From Pelodera strongyloides (Eukaryota > Nematoda > Chromadorea > Rhabditida > Rhabditidae), in assembly GCA_036852015.1 (NCBI GenBank), contig JAANDG010000016.1:186001-250000 (forward strand): a DNA stretch of 64,000 bases, read 5' to 3'. The notes under the pieces were generated by a model, which searched no databases, was not told where the DNA came from, and saw only the letters and a list, made by a program, of their open reading frames with translations. Both the position numbers and the translations under genes were made by a program. Every line of letters begins with the position of its first letter. The stretch's first letter is position 1. Below, one piece after another: positions 9,966-24,618 of this stretch.

Positions 9966-10324
9966 ATGGCATCATCACATCATACCACACCGGTACATGA
10001 CTACAAAGTACAAAAGCTGAAATATGTGTGGTGTTATTTAGTAACCCCTGTACTGAACGTTATAAATTGCCCGACTAAACATAAACTGCATATTAGTAGG
10101 TACTACGTACTGATGCTAAGTATATCCCGTCTTGGCGGAATAAGGTCTTATGACTAATTGTTATTTTTCAGATAGCAGGAAGACCCCTAAAAGAAGCAAC
10201 GCGACTCCAGCATTCCTTGGCAAACCTTACCTGGAATGAACGCAAACCAACCACCCGAACCCCAGACTTAATTTCAACCGTTAGCCGACTCTTAGCTCCC
10301 GTCACCGGTCAAAGAGCTTCATAG
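9966..10324 (+). CDS. Small two-exon gene, 59-aa protein of unknown function
   Basis: Exon 1 (9966-9992) encodes MASSHHTTP and ends at the donor CCG|GTACATG. Exon 2 (10172-10324) follows TTATTTTTCAG and stays open for 50 codons to TAG. The phase is 0 at the junction. Codon use in exon 2 is balanced and GC-richer than its surroundings. The protein is basic and polar, with no signal peptide or membrane segment. Features include GRPLKEATRLQHSLANLTWN and a C-terminal LLAPVTGQRAS. A polyadenylation signal AATAAA lies at 10626-10631. I do not recognise a family. An upstream exon in place of the ATG cannot be ruled out, but the good acceptor and the long open frame make exon 2 very likely coding. 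Confidence 0.6.
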
Positions 10325-13300
10325 CCATAGCGGTGAGCACATCAAAATCGGGACTGGTTGAGATTTGTGTAATACTTGCATTGAATCTTCACAAATCCGA
10401 ACTTATGGGTTTCAGTCATTATGCCATTTCAATAGACTCGACCAAGTTATTTGCTACTCATTTTTAGAGTTATAACGTATTCAATCATATAATGTTGGTA
10501 TATAATGCTTATATTCGTGAGATAGCTTCTTCGAAATCGTTAGGTCGTATTGACTTATTGTACAGTTACTGGCGCAGCAGGCAGCTTTATGAAATCACAG
10601 ACTTGAAACTAAACTGGTACCTTTCAATAAAACACAAGTTTCCCACTTTTCTATCAGTCAGTAGGTACAGTTCCAGTATTTCCTTGGGCTAGAGAAACCG
10701 TCAGAAAGTGGGTAAACGCCGGTTAAATCCGGCAAGTAGCCTTCAATTTTCATATCGTATGCCATAGTCATAAGATGCCATCATGAATTTGCATCTCACC
10801 CATACTTTCCCTTACTTAGATAGGAAAGCGGAAAAAAGGTACACGACGAGTTTGGAAAAGCCGATTACTGCAAGTTGAGAACTCGTGGAGAAGTGAAGAT
10901 TCATACGTATTATAGAGTTACTAGAAGATATTTTTTGTACATATTTATTTATTATTTAAAACAGAACCATTTTCACATTACATGCCTAAGGTTCTCAAAA
11001 ACGATTCGCAAAGAAATGTTTGACACAATTCAGATATATAACTTTTCTAATAGTAATAGCCCATTCTACATACTAAAGAAAAATCCAATATTTACGCTTT
11101 TGCGTACGAACAGGCCTTGTTAAAATCTTGTACTTAAAGCGAAATGCTAGCCTCTTTGGAAAATTTGCATATTACAAGCAAATCCTATGTATCCTATGCT
11201 AATTTTGTACGATTGCCGTGGACGATCGTACAAAATTAGCATGGGATACATAGGATTTGCTTATCATATGCAAATTTTCCAAAGGAGCTAGCATTTCGCT
11301 TTAAGTAGAGGAGTCCCCTAGCAATAAAACACTCGATCCTTCTTTTCTGAATATATTCTTGTTACCAATTTGTTGCTTATACAACATGCTGCTGAGTATA
11401 AATGAAGGGCGTCGGGATTATATTACCACCTAATACAGTATGACCTTGAAGACGTTGCAATAAGTAAGCGCGCTACTGCGAACAACTGTATAATAGGATC
11501 GAGCCTGAGTACAATTCTCGGAGCCTTACAAAAACATTACAAAAGCGTACTGACGAGTTCAAGTGCACTGCTATTGCGAGGAGAAATCCATAGTGTAAAA
11601 TTATATTTTAGATTTTCGACAGTGTTAATCTTACCTTTAATTTTCTGCAATCTTACCATTAGACCAACGTTGAAGGTCGACGTCACGCCAAACATTTGAT
11701 TTGACTCAGTTTTTCAGTAAACTTTTTTTATCAGTGTTATCCGTAAATTAGATCTCGCAACGAAAAAATAAAAAGCGGATCAGTTATATTGCTGTTTTAT
11801 TTGGTAGTATCTACTGTAACGTATGCAAAATCACTTTGTTGAACAAATTTCTGCTAAAGACTTTTATTCGGGTTTTCCGGCTCTATCATGGGAGGTTGTT
11901 AATAACAAATTGTTTTCAATTCAGTGTAAAATAAGAAGACAAAAATAAAGATTTTAGATCAGGCAAGAACATACAGTTTTCAACTTTTCAAAATGATCTT
12001 TAAACATTTATGCTAATTTTCTGCAATTCACTCATCTTGTCACTATGCCAATCAATCACACAATTAAATTTGTGTCAGTCAGGAAAAAGCGAAAATTCAT
12101 AACCCTCTCGAAAAGTTAAAGCAATTTGCACCCGCTGCCAAAATTACCCAATCCCAAATGATTGGCCTTTTCTTGTATGCAAATGTGTCTTCCCATTTTC
12201 TTTGTTGTTATGACAGGGGGTGTGACCGGAAGATGGGTATTATATATGTACATAAAGTCTGTGCGAAGGCAATGGTTAGGGCGGAGTCTTGCGAGAACCC
12301 AGGCCTGCAGACCTTAGCTTTCACCTCTAGGCTTGAGCCCGCAAGGTGCTTAGAGCTTGCGGCATAGGCATTGCTCATACTACTTACTGTAAGCTTATTT
12401 TCCAGAAAGTAGACTGAAAATTGAAATCCTAAGTTATGCTTATGCATTGCACACACGTTTTAATTTATGATCTAGTAACTGCCACAGCCACAGATATCGA
12501 AATGTACAAAAAAATAATTTCTATCATGTTTATATATCAAGTTTCAGCTGCGATATACGGTATAATCTGAATATTTTTTATGTGCCACGAAAAGTCGTCG
12601 GTCCCACTTTCACATTTACTGCACTATGGAGCTTTGAAACTTCAGCTTCTCCGTGTCCTTGAGTTTGAGATTAAAATTTCTTGGCATTGCAATACTAAAT
12701 ACGAACTCTCGATATGCACGTAACTCACCTTGAGACTTTTGTCATAGTAATTTAAACCAGCCATCTACTTCTTCATGTATCTGTTCCCAAAATAACCAAT
12801 GACTTGCTTCGCTAAACTGCGACTTACGCGTGGTTAGCACAGCCATAACCCAACACATAGTTGATCTATTTTTCTTACTAAATTTACAATTTTCTTTGTG
12901 TAAAGCCATTTACCCGTGTAAATTTCACTCAATATGCTCGGCCCTTTAATGGCTTATTGGTAGACATCGGTGGCTAGTAAGAACATGTTTAAAAAGTAGT
13001 CTAAAAGCGGGGGTAAATTGTCCAGCGACCTCTCAGAAGCGAGGTAAAAGCCATAAGAAACTTAGGTTTCCGGGTGCATGAGCTCACTGTTACACTACGC
13101 ATCAGAAATTAAATTGCATTCTGTAGACCTTATTAAAGAATTCCACATAAAAGATTCGTATTTTTCTGTGCTTTTATGCAATGCAAGAATGAGTTTCATA
13201 GAAAAATTCGGGGTAATTTTTTACGTAGCATGAGCTTTTGAATTTCTTGTCTATAACTCACTTTCTTTCCATGTCCACATTGTATTCAAGTTATATTTTT

Positions 13301-14817
13301 TTATAAAAAGTTCTTTTGTAAAGGACACCTTGTGTAAAACTGTTGTGTTGCTGAGACTCAGAAACATTAGAAGCTCGGCATTCTCAATTACGTAAAAAGG
13401 TATTTTTGCTTGGCAGTGACCACCCACAACACTCGGTATTACTCGCATAGGCAATTATAAATACTTTACTTTTTTGCAGCACCAAAACGCTGACTCGGTT
13501 CCAAAATAAGCAACTTCTTATATTTTTAAACTGATAATAATAAAAGCAAATATTCAAAATGTTTTTGTTACTGCACACTTGTGCGAATTACTATGTATAT
13601 TTGTTCCTACACCGTTCAGTTCTTCCGAGCTACATACCAGTATATTTTACGTGAAAACGATTAAACATTGTTCGTGAAACATCCATATATTCCCTGAGAC
13701 TTCCGTTACCCGATTCTAGTAGTGAAAACTCAAGAAATGTAAAAAATGACCTCTAACTTTCACTGTTTACATTTGTTCAATTTGTATTAGATCGTACCCT
13801 ATAACAACAAATTGTAAGGTCGTTCGGCAATGCTTTTAAATTAATTAGAGCCTGCATTCTATTCAAATTGAAAAAGAAAAAGAAAAACGTTGAAAACGAT
13901 GTGGTAATTCCCACTTTCTTTCTCTCGTTTTTTTTCCTCCAAACACCGTATTTTGTGAAAGTGAAAAAGGGAAAGTATTAGTGTTTTAAACCTGCAAATT
14001 TGCCGTTTCATCTGTTTTTTTAGGGAAATTTGCGAGTTTTTGTAACGGTATGACAAATGCTATATAAGGGTAGTTTTGCTTCAGAAGATGTGTATTGCGT
14101 ATGAATTCGTCGCCTTGCCTTGCTTACGGTACCTGTGAAATCGTCAGGCAACATCTCCTGCTATATAATCGAGTGTAAAGCAATGAAAATTCGATTGTTT
14201 TGCATGTATGTAGGCCACTTTATTTTCAGCACATTCTCTGAAGTGTTCCCAAAATATCTATCCTTTTAATAATAAAAAACTAAAGCTTTCCTCACCTTTT
14301 CATGATGTTCCCACCTTATGGAACGGCAACTTTTTCTACATTTTTTTCTGCCTTTTTTCCTCTCCTGGCTTCAACTTCGCTTATAAGTGTGCTTTTTCAC
14401 TCATTTTTTGCACTTTTCAATGTGGTCACTCTAAAGTGAATTTGCCACACAATAGCTTTTAATGTAGATTCAGAAATAGTTTTTGGGTTCTTCATTTCTT
14501 GCAGTCGTTCCTATTCCGTGTATTCTATCTTAGAATCTCCGTTGTAGATTATTTTTCCAATGTAGAATATTTTTATGGCAAGCACAGGGCACAGGAGTTA
14601 CCTAAAACATCGTTGCCTTACTTCAGACGCCATACACTCTTTTGTCCCTGGGTAGAAAGGATGTAGTTTTTCGATTTTTTAAATATTTGCAACCAGTGCA
14701 AAGATTATTACTTTTGCCATAAGTTTTACACTCCTTGACATACTATTCGAGTACTTCGGAAAGAGAGAGATAATTTGCCATTCGCGGGCAGTTTGACCTC
14801 AGACGACCTAGAAAGTA
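10325..14817. other. Gene-poor stretch
   Basis: Besides the MITE at 11134-11304, I see only AT-rich sequence and short frames. A GC-richer patch at 12215-12375 (inverted motif GGCTTGAGCC near two GCTT repeats) has no coding or RNA structure I can defend. Confidence 0.4.
11134..11304. mobile_element. MITE, GCTAGC family, near-perfect palindrome
   Basis: TTAAAGCGAAATGCTAGC opens it and GCTAGCATTTCGCTTTAA closes it. The two halves pair almost completely around a centre near GATTGCCGTGGACGATC. A near-identical copy is at 51471-51642 and a half-copy at 17949-18041. Confidence 0.8.
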
Positions 14818-15235
14818 TTAAAGGGTCAGGCCCATTTCAAATTACCCCTATTTTTGATGATTCCCTCTGATTCTTTATGTCAAATATAGTAGGATACGAT
14901 ATTTTTCTAATTTTCAAGCGCAAAATTCACGCAGTATTCAGCAGTTTACCATTGCCAGTCATACACAACTATTTATCGCAGTTGTCACGCCCCTTCGCGC
15001 TAATTGGTCAATATCGCAATTGCCACGCCCAATAGAGCATATTGCCCAATTAAAGCGAAGGGGCGTGACAACTGCGATAAATAGTTGGGTATGACTGGCA
15101 ATGGTAAACTGCTGAATACTGCGTGAATTTTGCGCTTGAAAATTAGAAAAATATCGTATCCTACTATATTTGACATAAAGAATCAGATGGAATCATCAAA
15201 AATAGGGGTAATTTGAAATGGGCCTGACCCTTTAA
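14818..15235. mobile_element. 418-bp palindromic TTAA element upstream of the ZP gene
   Basis: TTAAAGGGTCAGGCCCATTT at the left mirrors AAATGGGCCTGACCCTTTAA at the right. Pairing continues inward through about 180 bases per arm, including TTGCGCTTGAAAATTAG and GGGGCGTGACAACTGCGAT. The transcript would fold as one long hairpin. It ends 174 bases upstream of the ZP gene start codon. It looks like a MITE of a TTAA-targeting (piggyBac-like) transposon. Confidence 0.8.
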
Positions 15236-15409
15236 AATTACTGCAACTTATTATTTGTACCGGAATCATTCTATAAATGATAATAGTACATTCAACTACA
15301 TACCTGTTTTGTTTTTGAAAACTAGCAATTTTTTTGAAGTAAATGATTATCTTTTCAGGCCACTTATATATATATATTCGTACGTCAGTTTCTAAAAACA
15401 ACAGAGGAA

Positions 15410-16361
15410 ATGAGATGTTTTTTAACTCTTGTGTTACTGGTACGTGATTATTTTAAAACTTGGTGAATGTCGAATTCGTGCAGAATTAAAAAAAAGCACT
15501 TCTTTCGAAAAACCAAAATCTGAGAGGTTTGTGCTACAATTTACGATTAAATTCCGATTTCGCTTCTGAAATTCATTCACCTTTACAATTTCAGTGTCAG
15601 CACTTATACGCGACAGATCTAATAGACAACTCCATCAATGGTGAGACCCTTTCTAGAATATTTATTACGAACAATTACGCTGTAACTTAAGTATACACAG
15701 GTTAAATTTAAATCACCTTTGTCTGCGTGTGGTCAACCGAGAGTATTTGTCACAAGAAACTGCGTTCTCGTAAAAGTGACTTGTCGGTGCTTTGCTCAAA
15801 AGTAGACAGCAATTACGGCTATAGAGTTAGAGTGAATAGTGCAAGTGCTGTTTTTTTCAGCTTTATGTTCGCTGTCCTCTATTTCATTACGCAAGATTGC
15901 AGAAGATTCGTGATCTTTTTAGTAATTGCCCAAATTATTTTAAGTATATCATTGTGATTTTTCCGATATTTAGGTCTAATTATGAATTATGATCTCAAGA
16001 CTGAACATGGACATTGCGCGTATGACACAGCAACTTTTGCTATAAATAAAGCAAAGTGGACATTATACAAACGAGCGGTCTATAGTCTATCTATACGGAT
16101 CTGCTGAAACGTATGTGACAAAGGAAAAATGATGTTAGTAAAGAACATTTGAGCGATGATACCCAATAATATTTGCCTAACAATAAGGTTCTCGATAAAA
16201 CAAAATCTTTTAAGTAGACTTTACTTGGCTCCTTGACTCCGTGGCCTTATATTTGAGACATTGGATATAGTTATAGACATACGTCCTACACGTCCCAAAC
16301 TCGGTGAAATTATTGCTCACATTAACATTTGGCTTTTCTATATATATATATATATATATAT

Positions 16362-16438
<77 letters not shown>

Positions 16439-17215
16439 CTTAAATATTACTGTACGAAGACAGGAAAAGAAATATGTAAAAAAATTTGTACTTGAAATTG
16501 GAAGGGGGAATCTTACAAAAATTACAGTGCTTTAACCAGTATTAGTATTCATATAAGATCGAGTCAAACAACAATCGTATCGGAATAACAAATCTCTTTC
16601 TAAGAATCCTTTGCATATTGTTTTCCGTCCCAAATAAGAATCACGTAAAATTGAAGTACAAAGAGAGTGTAGTGAAACAATTTGTGACCTTGTAGGAACT
16701 TGAGCGTGACTGAAAAAAAAGAGTGGTAACTTGTATTATGCCGGACTTTCGCATATGAAGCCGCCTTTGTAATTCAACATAACTACTTAATGTCACCAAA
16801 CTGAATGTAATTTGATTTACGTCCACCCACATTCCTTCTAAATTTTGGAAAAAAGAGACAGTGACTGTCGAAGGTACCCAGAAAAAGAAAGAAAACATTC
16901 CGAAAGTTCAAAGTTGGACCTAACCTAAAGGGCAGAGGGTATTCAGGTATTCGTTCCAAATTATCTCCCAGACGAAACAAGGGCTTATAATTCTATGAAA
17001 GTTACAGTACACACATAATTTCACTTTTTCGTATTTTGATTCCTCGCTAACTCTAACGGCACCGTTCTTTTTTTCTTTCGACAATCTCGCACGCGAAGCT
17101 TTAAATGGCTTTTACTGCGTGAATTGGCAATAGTGAAAGGCAAGACTACTCTAATTGTAAGGTCAGAGAATAATTCCCAAGCTGTAAAACGTAAAAAGGG
17201 ATTGAGAGAGAAAGG

Positions 17216-17255
<40 letters not shown>

Positions 17256-20200
17256 GGGGTAGTGGAAGAGGGGAATAGAGACAGTTAATCCGGTTATGAA
17301 TAGTAGCCGTCTAGCTAGAGAGGAGAGACTGGTATTGGCTAAAGAGTGTCTCAGACAGTAAAAATTAGCCAAAATAGCCTCCGGTCGAGTTACAGATCAA
17401 AGCACGGCTCAACAGAAAGCGAAAAGTAAAAATTGAAAAGTGGCTTCATTGCGCAGTTCATTAAAATATAACTGTGAGGATGTAGACCAACAAGTGCAAT
17501 CATACAGGCTAGCTACGTCTTTTCCCGTCAACGTGGGCTACGGGAAGTTTAGACCAAGCATGAAAATAGTGAATTCTGTAGAAATAGTTCGACAGGTTCA
17601 TGTCTCCATGCATTTATTATAAAAAGTAGTCCGCGAGAATCTGTCCAAGGCATAGCGAATTTTCTCATCTATCGGGCAGTTTCTACTTCCTACACGCCGC
17701 TCTACGCTGGTGTATGCATATTTGGCAAATATCGTCACAGCGAAGCAGTGTCATGCCCTTTTCTTATAATTTATCTTTTTATTTATTGCAGGTGATCCCG
17801 AAGTTCACTGTGGCTCAGAATCAATATCAATCTCATTTCACACTTCCCAGCCATTCGGTGGAAAGATATTTGTGAAGGTACGTTTCATCATTATCTCATA
17901 AGTCGGTGAAAACTCCAGCCATTTGGTGTAGGACCGTAACGGAATGGTTTAAAGCGAAGCGATCGTACAAAATTAGCATAGGATACATAGGATTTGCTTA
18001 TCATATGCAAATTTTCCAAACGGGCTAGCACTTCGCTTTAATTAACAAAAAAAACTAGTTTAGTTAGGAGAAATATTCTTCACCAGTCGGCTCACGCCGC
18101 CTGAGGCGACTTCCATGGAATTTAGCATGGGCATACTTATATACAAAGCTTCAAACGTATAATAATAAATTAACATAATAGGAAACAATTGCATATGCAT
18201 ACTTCAATGTTGAGCTGCGAAACTCTTTTTATACCCGAAAACGAAACTTGCATTTCCGAAACGCACATCGGTATGCAAATTAGGCTACAGTTACTCTTTT
18301 ATATAATAAGATAGTGACAGGAACCTTTTTGTCGACACATTTTTTAAAAGGTCAAGCAGACAAAATTTCAATGTTGATCTCCAATTTTTCCTCCAAATTT
18401 GCAAAAATAGGCGATGTTTTTTATCCTTTGCGTAGATTACTAAATCAACGAAAGCTTATCCACTTTTAGGTATTGACCTTGCCAAATATCTTCAATAAAA
18501 AACGATAACATTCCAGTGGATTATCTCCTCAAGAATCCACTTAACACAGGGGAAAAGAAACCGTTCGCTTCTCGTTTTTATGAAAATTGCCGCTTTGGCA
18601 CTTTCACTTTCACCCTTCCTTTGCACTTGAAAAACGCCCAGGAACGTTCTGCTGATATAAAAACATGATATGTTCTACCGTAAAACAAAGATTAGGGACT
18701 AACAGATAGCTTTTTGGCTAGCTGATGATAGATGAAACCGAGCAAAAATTAAAGAAACTTTCAATGTTATAACATTTCAGGGATATGTGGCTGATTCAAA
18801 TTGCATTCAAATGGGAGATCAAAGGACTGATCAGTCATTTGCCATACGATTCGATCAATGCGGAGTGAGGAGAGAACGAAGGGTAAATTATTGATTGTTG
18901 TTTATTGATTTAAAGATCATTTGATGTAGCTGAAGGACTTACATCTTTGGATTTTGGATAGAGAAGAAAATAAAAGATAACAAACTGTATGCGATCAACG
19001 AAAGCGTAAAAACGAAAAGAGAGGAAAATCGTTCACGTCTGTCAGTACCATTTACCACCCACCTGGGAGGGCTTGATGCTAGTAAGTGTTGAAAACACAA
19101 AAACTTCGCTTTGTCTTGAAATTCGGGTAAACTACAAGCGCAAAGGTTTTTTTTCTTCAGATAAATGGTGTAACGATTGCATCAACAGTGATCGTCTCAT
19201 TTCATTCTGTAAGTCATTTTTCATTACGAATTATTAGTATAATTAATTTTAGTATCGTTTTTTGAATAGCACATAGTACGTGGACGACAATAAAAGCCTC
19301 CTTTATAAAATATGTTTCAAGAAACCTGTATAGTAAGTAAATTGGCAGAGAAACTAATATCCTGAACGCCACAGTTATCTATAGCCAAAATAAGCATAAT
19401 ACCGACGCAGTATACAAAATGTTTTTGGATTGTCACACTAAATGTCTTATCTTATTACCAGCCGTTCGAAGAGCCCTACGGGCTCTTCTCCGACTGGAGG
19501 AATCGGCCTTCGGCCGATTGTTTCCCTATTTAAAAAAAGGATTGCTGCAATTTAAAAAGTTAACTCTCGTCTCTTTCTCCTCCCACACATTCACACGTCT
19601 CTGATTGTGGAAACGTATAATAATCAGTTTGGATCACCACTCGACTAAGGCTACCATGCAAATTTGCTATTGAAGGTGCTGTATGTAGGGCAGAGGATTA
19701 TACTTGTGATAAGCTAGCATAGCTCAACTGGTAGAGCGTTGGACTGTGAATCGAGATGTTGCGCGCTACTGTGGGTTCGAATCTCGCCAGCGACAAAGAT
19801 TTTGTATGCTCTTTCGATAGAAGAATTTTCTTTATGAAGGGATTTCGTTGTGCACATAAAAACAAACCCGTGACAAACTCTTCTCCTTTATATAATCTTA
19901 TTATATAAAGTTGGGAGCTTTGTTTGTTTGTTTGTGCGTTTGTTTGAGTGTACGTTTGGATGATGTGCGTTACGCTCAGGTTGTAGGATTGGTTCAGTAG
20001 TTCACGTTCCCGTGCACTGAGCCATCTCACTTCCCGAGCGCCCCTCTCACAAACCTCCAAAAAAGGCTGCATATGTGGAATATGTGTGGTGTATCGTTCG
20101 GGGGCGCGGTGGCGCGCAGCTCATTTTAGGAAACAAAGAACACTCACAAACTCAAAGAACTACCAAATCACAATCCTTGACAACTTTTTATGAAATACTT

Positions 20201-23200
20201 TTTTGTAATCACTTCGTAGTCTAATTTTTCATTTACTCATTTCATTTTACAAAGATTTAGTCGACATATTTTGCAACAAAGCATTGAGTAATTCTCTGCA
20301 CATTTCCCTTATTTCCCATGAAACGAGCGTCCAATCTTGAGCGATGTTTCGGTCGAACGAAAGAACATTCAACAGAATTTCTTAATTTCGCGTAGTTTTT
20401 GCTTTAGTATGGATAATACACGGTATCACCTGTAACGTTCGACGACATTCTTTAGTTTAATACAGTTAAGGAAAAGATCTGTGACAATTTTTTTTAGGAT
20501 TTGGGATTTTTTCTGCTTTATAGAGTCTAACGATTTGCAGACAGTTTAGGAGGAATACGTTCACCAGTTATATAAAGGGCACACTAAAACTATGTTCGAT
20601 CCCATGTTTAACATTCGTATAGGTTTCAAAAAGTAAAATAGCGGTCACTTATTCCGCTGCTTTTAGGCTTTGGCAAATTTTTTTTAGGTTATAGACTTAT
20701 AGAGTCCAGCAAGTTGCAGACAATTTAGGAGGAATATAGTCAACAGAAACTAAGTTCTAACCCGTGTTCAATTTTGGTATGGGTTTCAAAAGGAAAAATG
20801 AGAGACTGGAGACTCTTCATGTAGTCATGTTCCTTAATAACTTATATAGCCCAGCGAAACATTGCGGCGTATCAGCCACGCGATAGTAAGCTGCTTTTAG
20901 GATTTGGAATTTTTCGATATTATACAGTCCAGCAAGTTGTAGACAATTTAGGAGTAATATAGTCAACAGAAACTAAGTTCTAACCCGTGTTTAATATTGG
21001 TATGGGTTTCAAAAGGAAAAATGAGAGACTGGAGTCTCTTTGCAGACAAATGTTTCTTCCTAACTTATATAGCCCAGCGAAACATTGCGGCGTGTCAGCC
21101 ACGCGATATTAAGCTGCTTTTAGTAGGCTTCGGCAATTTTTTCGGTCCTAGAGTAGAACAAGTTGCAGACAATTTAGGAGGAATACAGTCAACAGAAACT
21201 AAGATCTATCCCCGTGTTTGATATCGGTGTAGGTTTCAAAAGGAAAAATAACAAAGATGAAAACAATTTCCTTTATGTAAATGTTTGCTTCTAACTTATA
21301 TATCCCAGCGAAACATTGCGGCGTATCAGCCACGCGCTTATTCCGCTGCTTTTCGGTTTTGGAAATTTTTTGGACGCTATATTAGTCACACGATTTACAG
21401 GCAATTTAGGAGGAATATAGTCAACGTCCTAAAATGGGCGAACCAAAACTAAGTTCTATCCCCAGGAAACTATTCTTGCGAGAAATAGTTGCTTCTACTT
21501 ATAGATATAGCCCAGTGAAACATAGCGACCATCAGCGAATATTGGAAAGACGCCTCAGGCGGCGGTAGCCGACTGGTAAGATATAAAAGAGTAACTGTAG
21601 CCTAATTTGCATACCGATGTGCGTTACGGAAATGCAAATTTTCGTGTTCGGGTATAAAAAGAGTGTCGCAGCTCAATATCGAAGTAAACACATGCAATTG
21701 CTTCCTATTATGTGAATTTCTTATGATACGTTTGAAACTTTGTATATAAGTATGCCCCTGCTAAACCAATCATATTTCCATTTGAGTCGCCTCAGGCGGC
21801 GTGAGCCGACTGGTATTATGTATAACTCTTTATTCAATACATAAAATATAACGTACAAAGAAAAACTATGTACTAAAACAAATAAAATGGTTCCCTAATA
21901 TGTCGACGATTTCACCAACATACCTAATAGGGGAACCACTCGGCAAAGAAATAAAATATTCAAATGCTCAGATATTCATCACAAATGTGGACCGTGCATA
22001 TCGAGTGAGCTGTTTCTATATGGAATCGACGAGGACTGTCAACCAACAGATTGATGTCAGGTAGGATTCAAAATAGATTTTGCACTTTCTCATCAAAAGT
22101 TATTTATCTCTTTCACCCATATTCCGGTATAATATTGAATATTAAATGAATTCATTCGAGAACATTTGCATTCAGTGAGACCAATTCGCGCTAGAATTGG
22201 AACCAAAATACCGGGAAGGAAAAGGTGCCCGCAGAAAAAAAAATTTTATACTGTGGAATTTTTGAAAATTTTTTCAGTTCATTGACCACTGAACTGCTCG
22301 AGGGCGAGTCAAAGATGCCAGTTTGCAAGTAAGTATCAGCAATAAACTATTATTAAGTTTGTTTTCTTTTTGTTTTCAACCAAACGTGTGTCTAAACTAA
22401 ACCTCGTTTTTTTTTCCTAGGGTTGTTCGCCTGATTTTGTTGGATTTTGCTTCGGGAAATATAAAGCGTTTTCCTATTGCAGATACGAAATCCTCTCCGG
22501 CGGTCCCAGTGGCCAGGTGGCACAGTATGCCAGAATAGGCGATACCGTATACCATAAATGGACCTGCGAGGCAGATGAACCCGACGTGTACTGTATGAGG
22601 GTGCACTCGTGTACCGTATACGATGGACAGGGAGGACCACCAGTTACCGTACTAGATGTGAATGGGTCAGTAAAATCAGTCAATTTTCTACTTATTATTA
22701 TAGCAAATATAAGTCATGCTGATGTATGATGGCCTTTCACCATAGTCAAAGTATAACGTTGCAATTTTCTCTCTAAATTTTTTCTAAGGTCAGCGCGTCT
22801 TTGGACGAAAACCACAGTTATTAAATTTTAATTTCAATAAATGATTCCAGGTGCGAAGTGGATAAGACAATCCTCAAGAACCTCGACTACATGGACGATT
22901 TGAGTGCCGGACAGGAGGTTTCTATGTTTTATTGTATAAATATCATACAGAAAGCCCCTACCTCTGAAATATTACGGATTGACATCCGTGTGTGATAATA
23001 AACATGCTGCCCCCATTAATTGAACCAAAAACGCAGAAAATCTATTTCATAAGTAAAAAAAGCTAACTCAAATTAAACTAAACATAAACAAATATATAAA
23101 ATACAGTATCGATTGAATTTATATTTTACTTTTGCTAGCGATAATTTAAGGAAGTGATGTTTGTCTGATCGTATAGGGTCTAGAAATGTCTGATATATGA

Positions 23201-24580
23201 AGTTGTTGAAACGTATTTTTTTGGCTAATGATTCCGTTGTTTAATAGCTGAATTATTGAATGATGTTGGTTTGTTGAAAACTTTGCGTCACAGAACGCAT
23301 AGTAGAGGTATAGTTTGCTTCGCTACCGCTAGCGTGAGAAAAAAATATGCAACAAAATAACTTTTACTAAATATATGACAAAAACATCTTTTAGGCGCTC
23401 GCCTTCAAGTTCGCTGATCGTTCGGGACTCTACTTCAATTGTCAAATACAGTTAACAATTAAAGATCGGCAATATGGGTGTACTGTATCGGTAAGAAAAT
23501 TAGCATACGGTAGAAAAAATAACTTTGAATAAGGGTAAAACAATGGAAATGTATCGAAACATTCATTTGATTGACTTTGAAAAATATCAAGTGTGGATGT
23601 TGATGTAAATAACCTTTATGATTATTATTATATCAATATTTTGAAGCAGTAACATCAAAATTGAACCAATATTTCATTAGGGAATAGTAATAAACACAAT
23701 ATAATGAGTGAATTAGTATACTAGATTAATAGTGAGTTTGATAGGCGACAACAGAGGAGTTTTCATAAGGGCATAAATATATGTGTAAAGAAAAATTAAA
23801 ATTCTACGATCTGAACGTGTATTGATTAAAGTCTAAGAGCAATCTATTCCATGTTTGCGTACAAAATAATAAACCTTCTAGTTGCTTCCTCAACTTACTG
23901 AAATAAATGTTTAGCAACCTGATTGCTCTAACGATGCGTACGAGAAACAACAGATAATCGTGGAACCATCGCCTCAATCGAAGGAGAATCCAGATGCCTC
24001 AGAATACGCAGCCTCAATAGACGTGGCGGCATCAGTGACTTCTGGAGAATCCACACAGTATCCAACACCACCTTCTACGTTGCGGGGTATTTTATATCTA
24101 CACATCTTTCGACGCGTATCTATGTGTCGGACATGTGCCGCATGTATGGCATGCATGGTGAACTTACGGCTACGGCGTTCGCTAGTTACACTCAGTCAGA
24201 AACACCATCTTGGAGTCCACGTACATGTATTTGAGAAAGAGACCGCTTGGCCTACAGAAAGCAGAATATTAGAAAAAAAACAGTTCGCACTCATTTTCGT
24301 CATACGCTACATCATTTCTCTGCGGACTGTGAGTTGGCCCCAATTTTATTATAATTCCCTATAGTAACGTTTGGTTTCTTTCAGTCGGATCGACTGCCAC
24401 GGAAAAATCGCGCACTCAAAACCCCTATTTTGCGGGAAGAGATGTGCCAGAAGCAGACGGAGAAGAATATGAAGGACATACAAGCAGAGGACCACCTGGT
24501 GTCAGACCATCTTATGCACAGATACAGAGATTCACGAATAGGAGCGAAGTGGGCTATCACTTCTACACTTTGATTATTTT

Positions 24581-24618
<38 letters not shown>

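Noticed and set aside
16261..16535. ORFs of alternating Tyr/Ile
   Set aside because: Products of the TA microsatellite.
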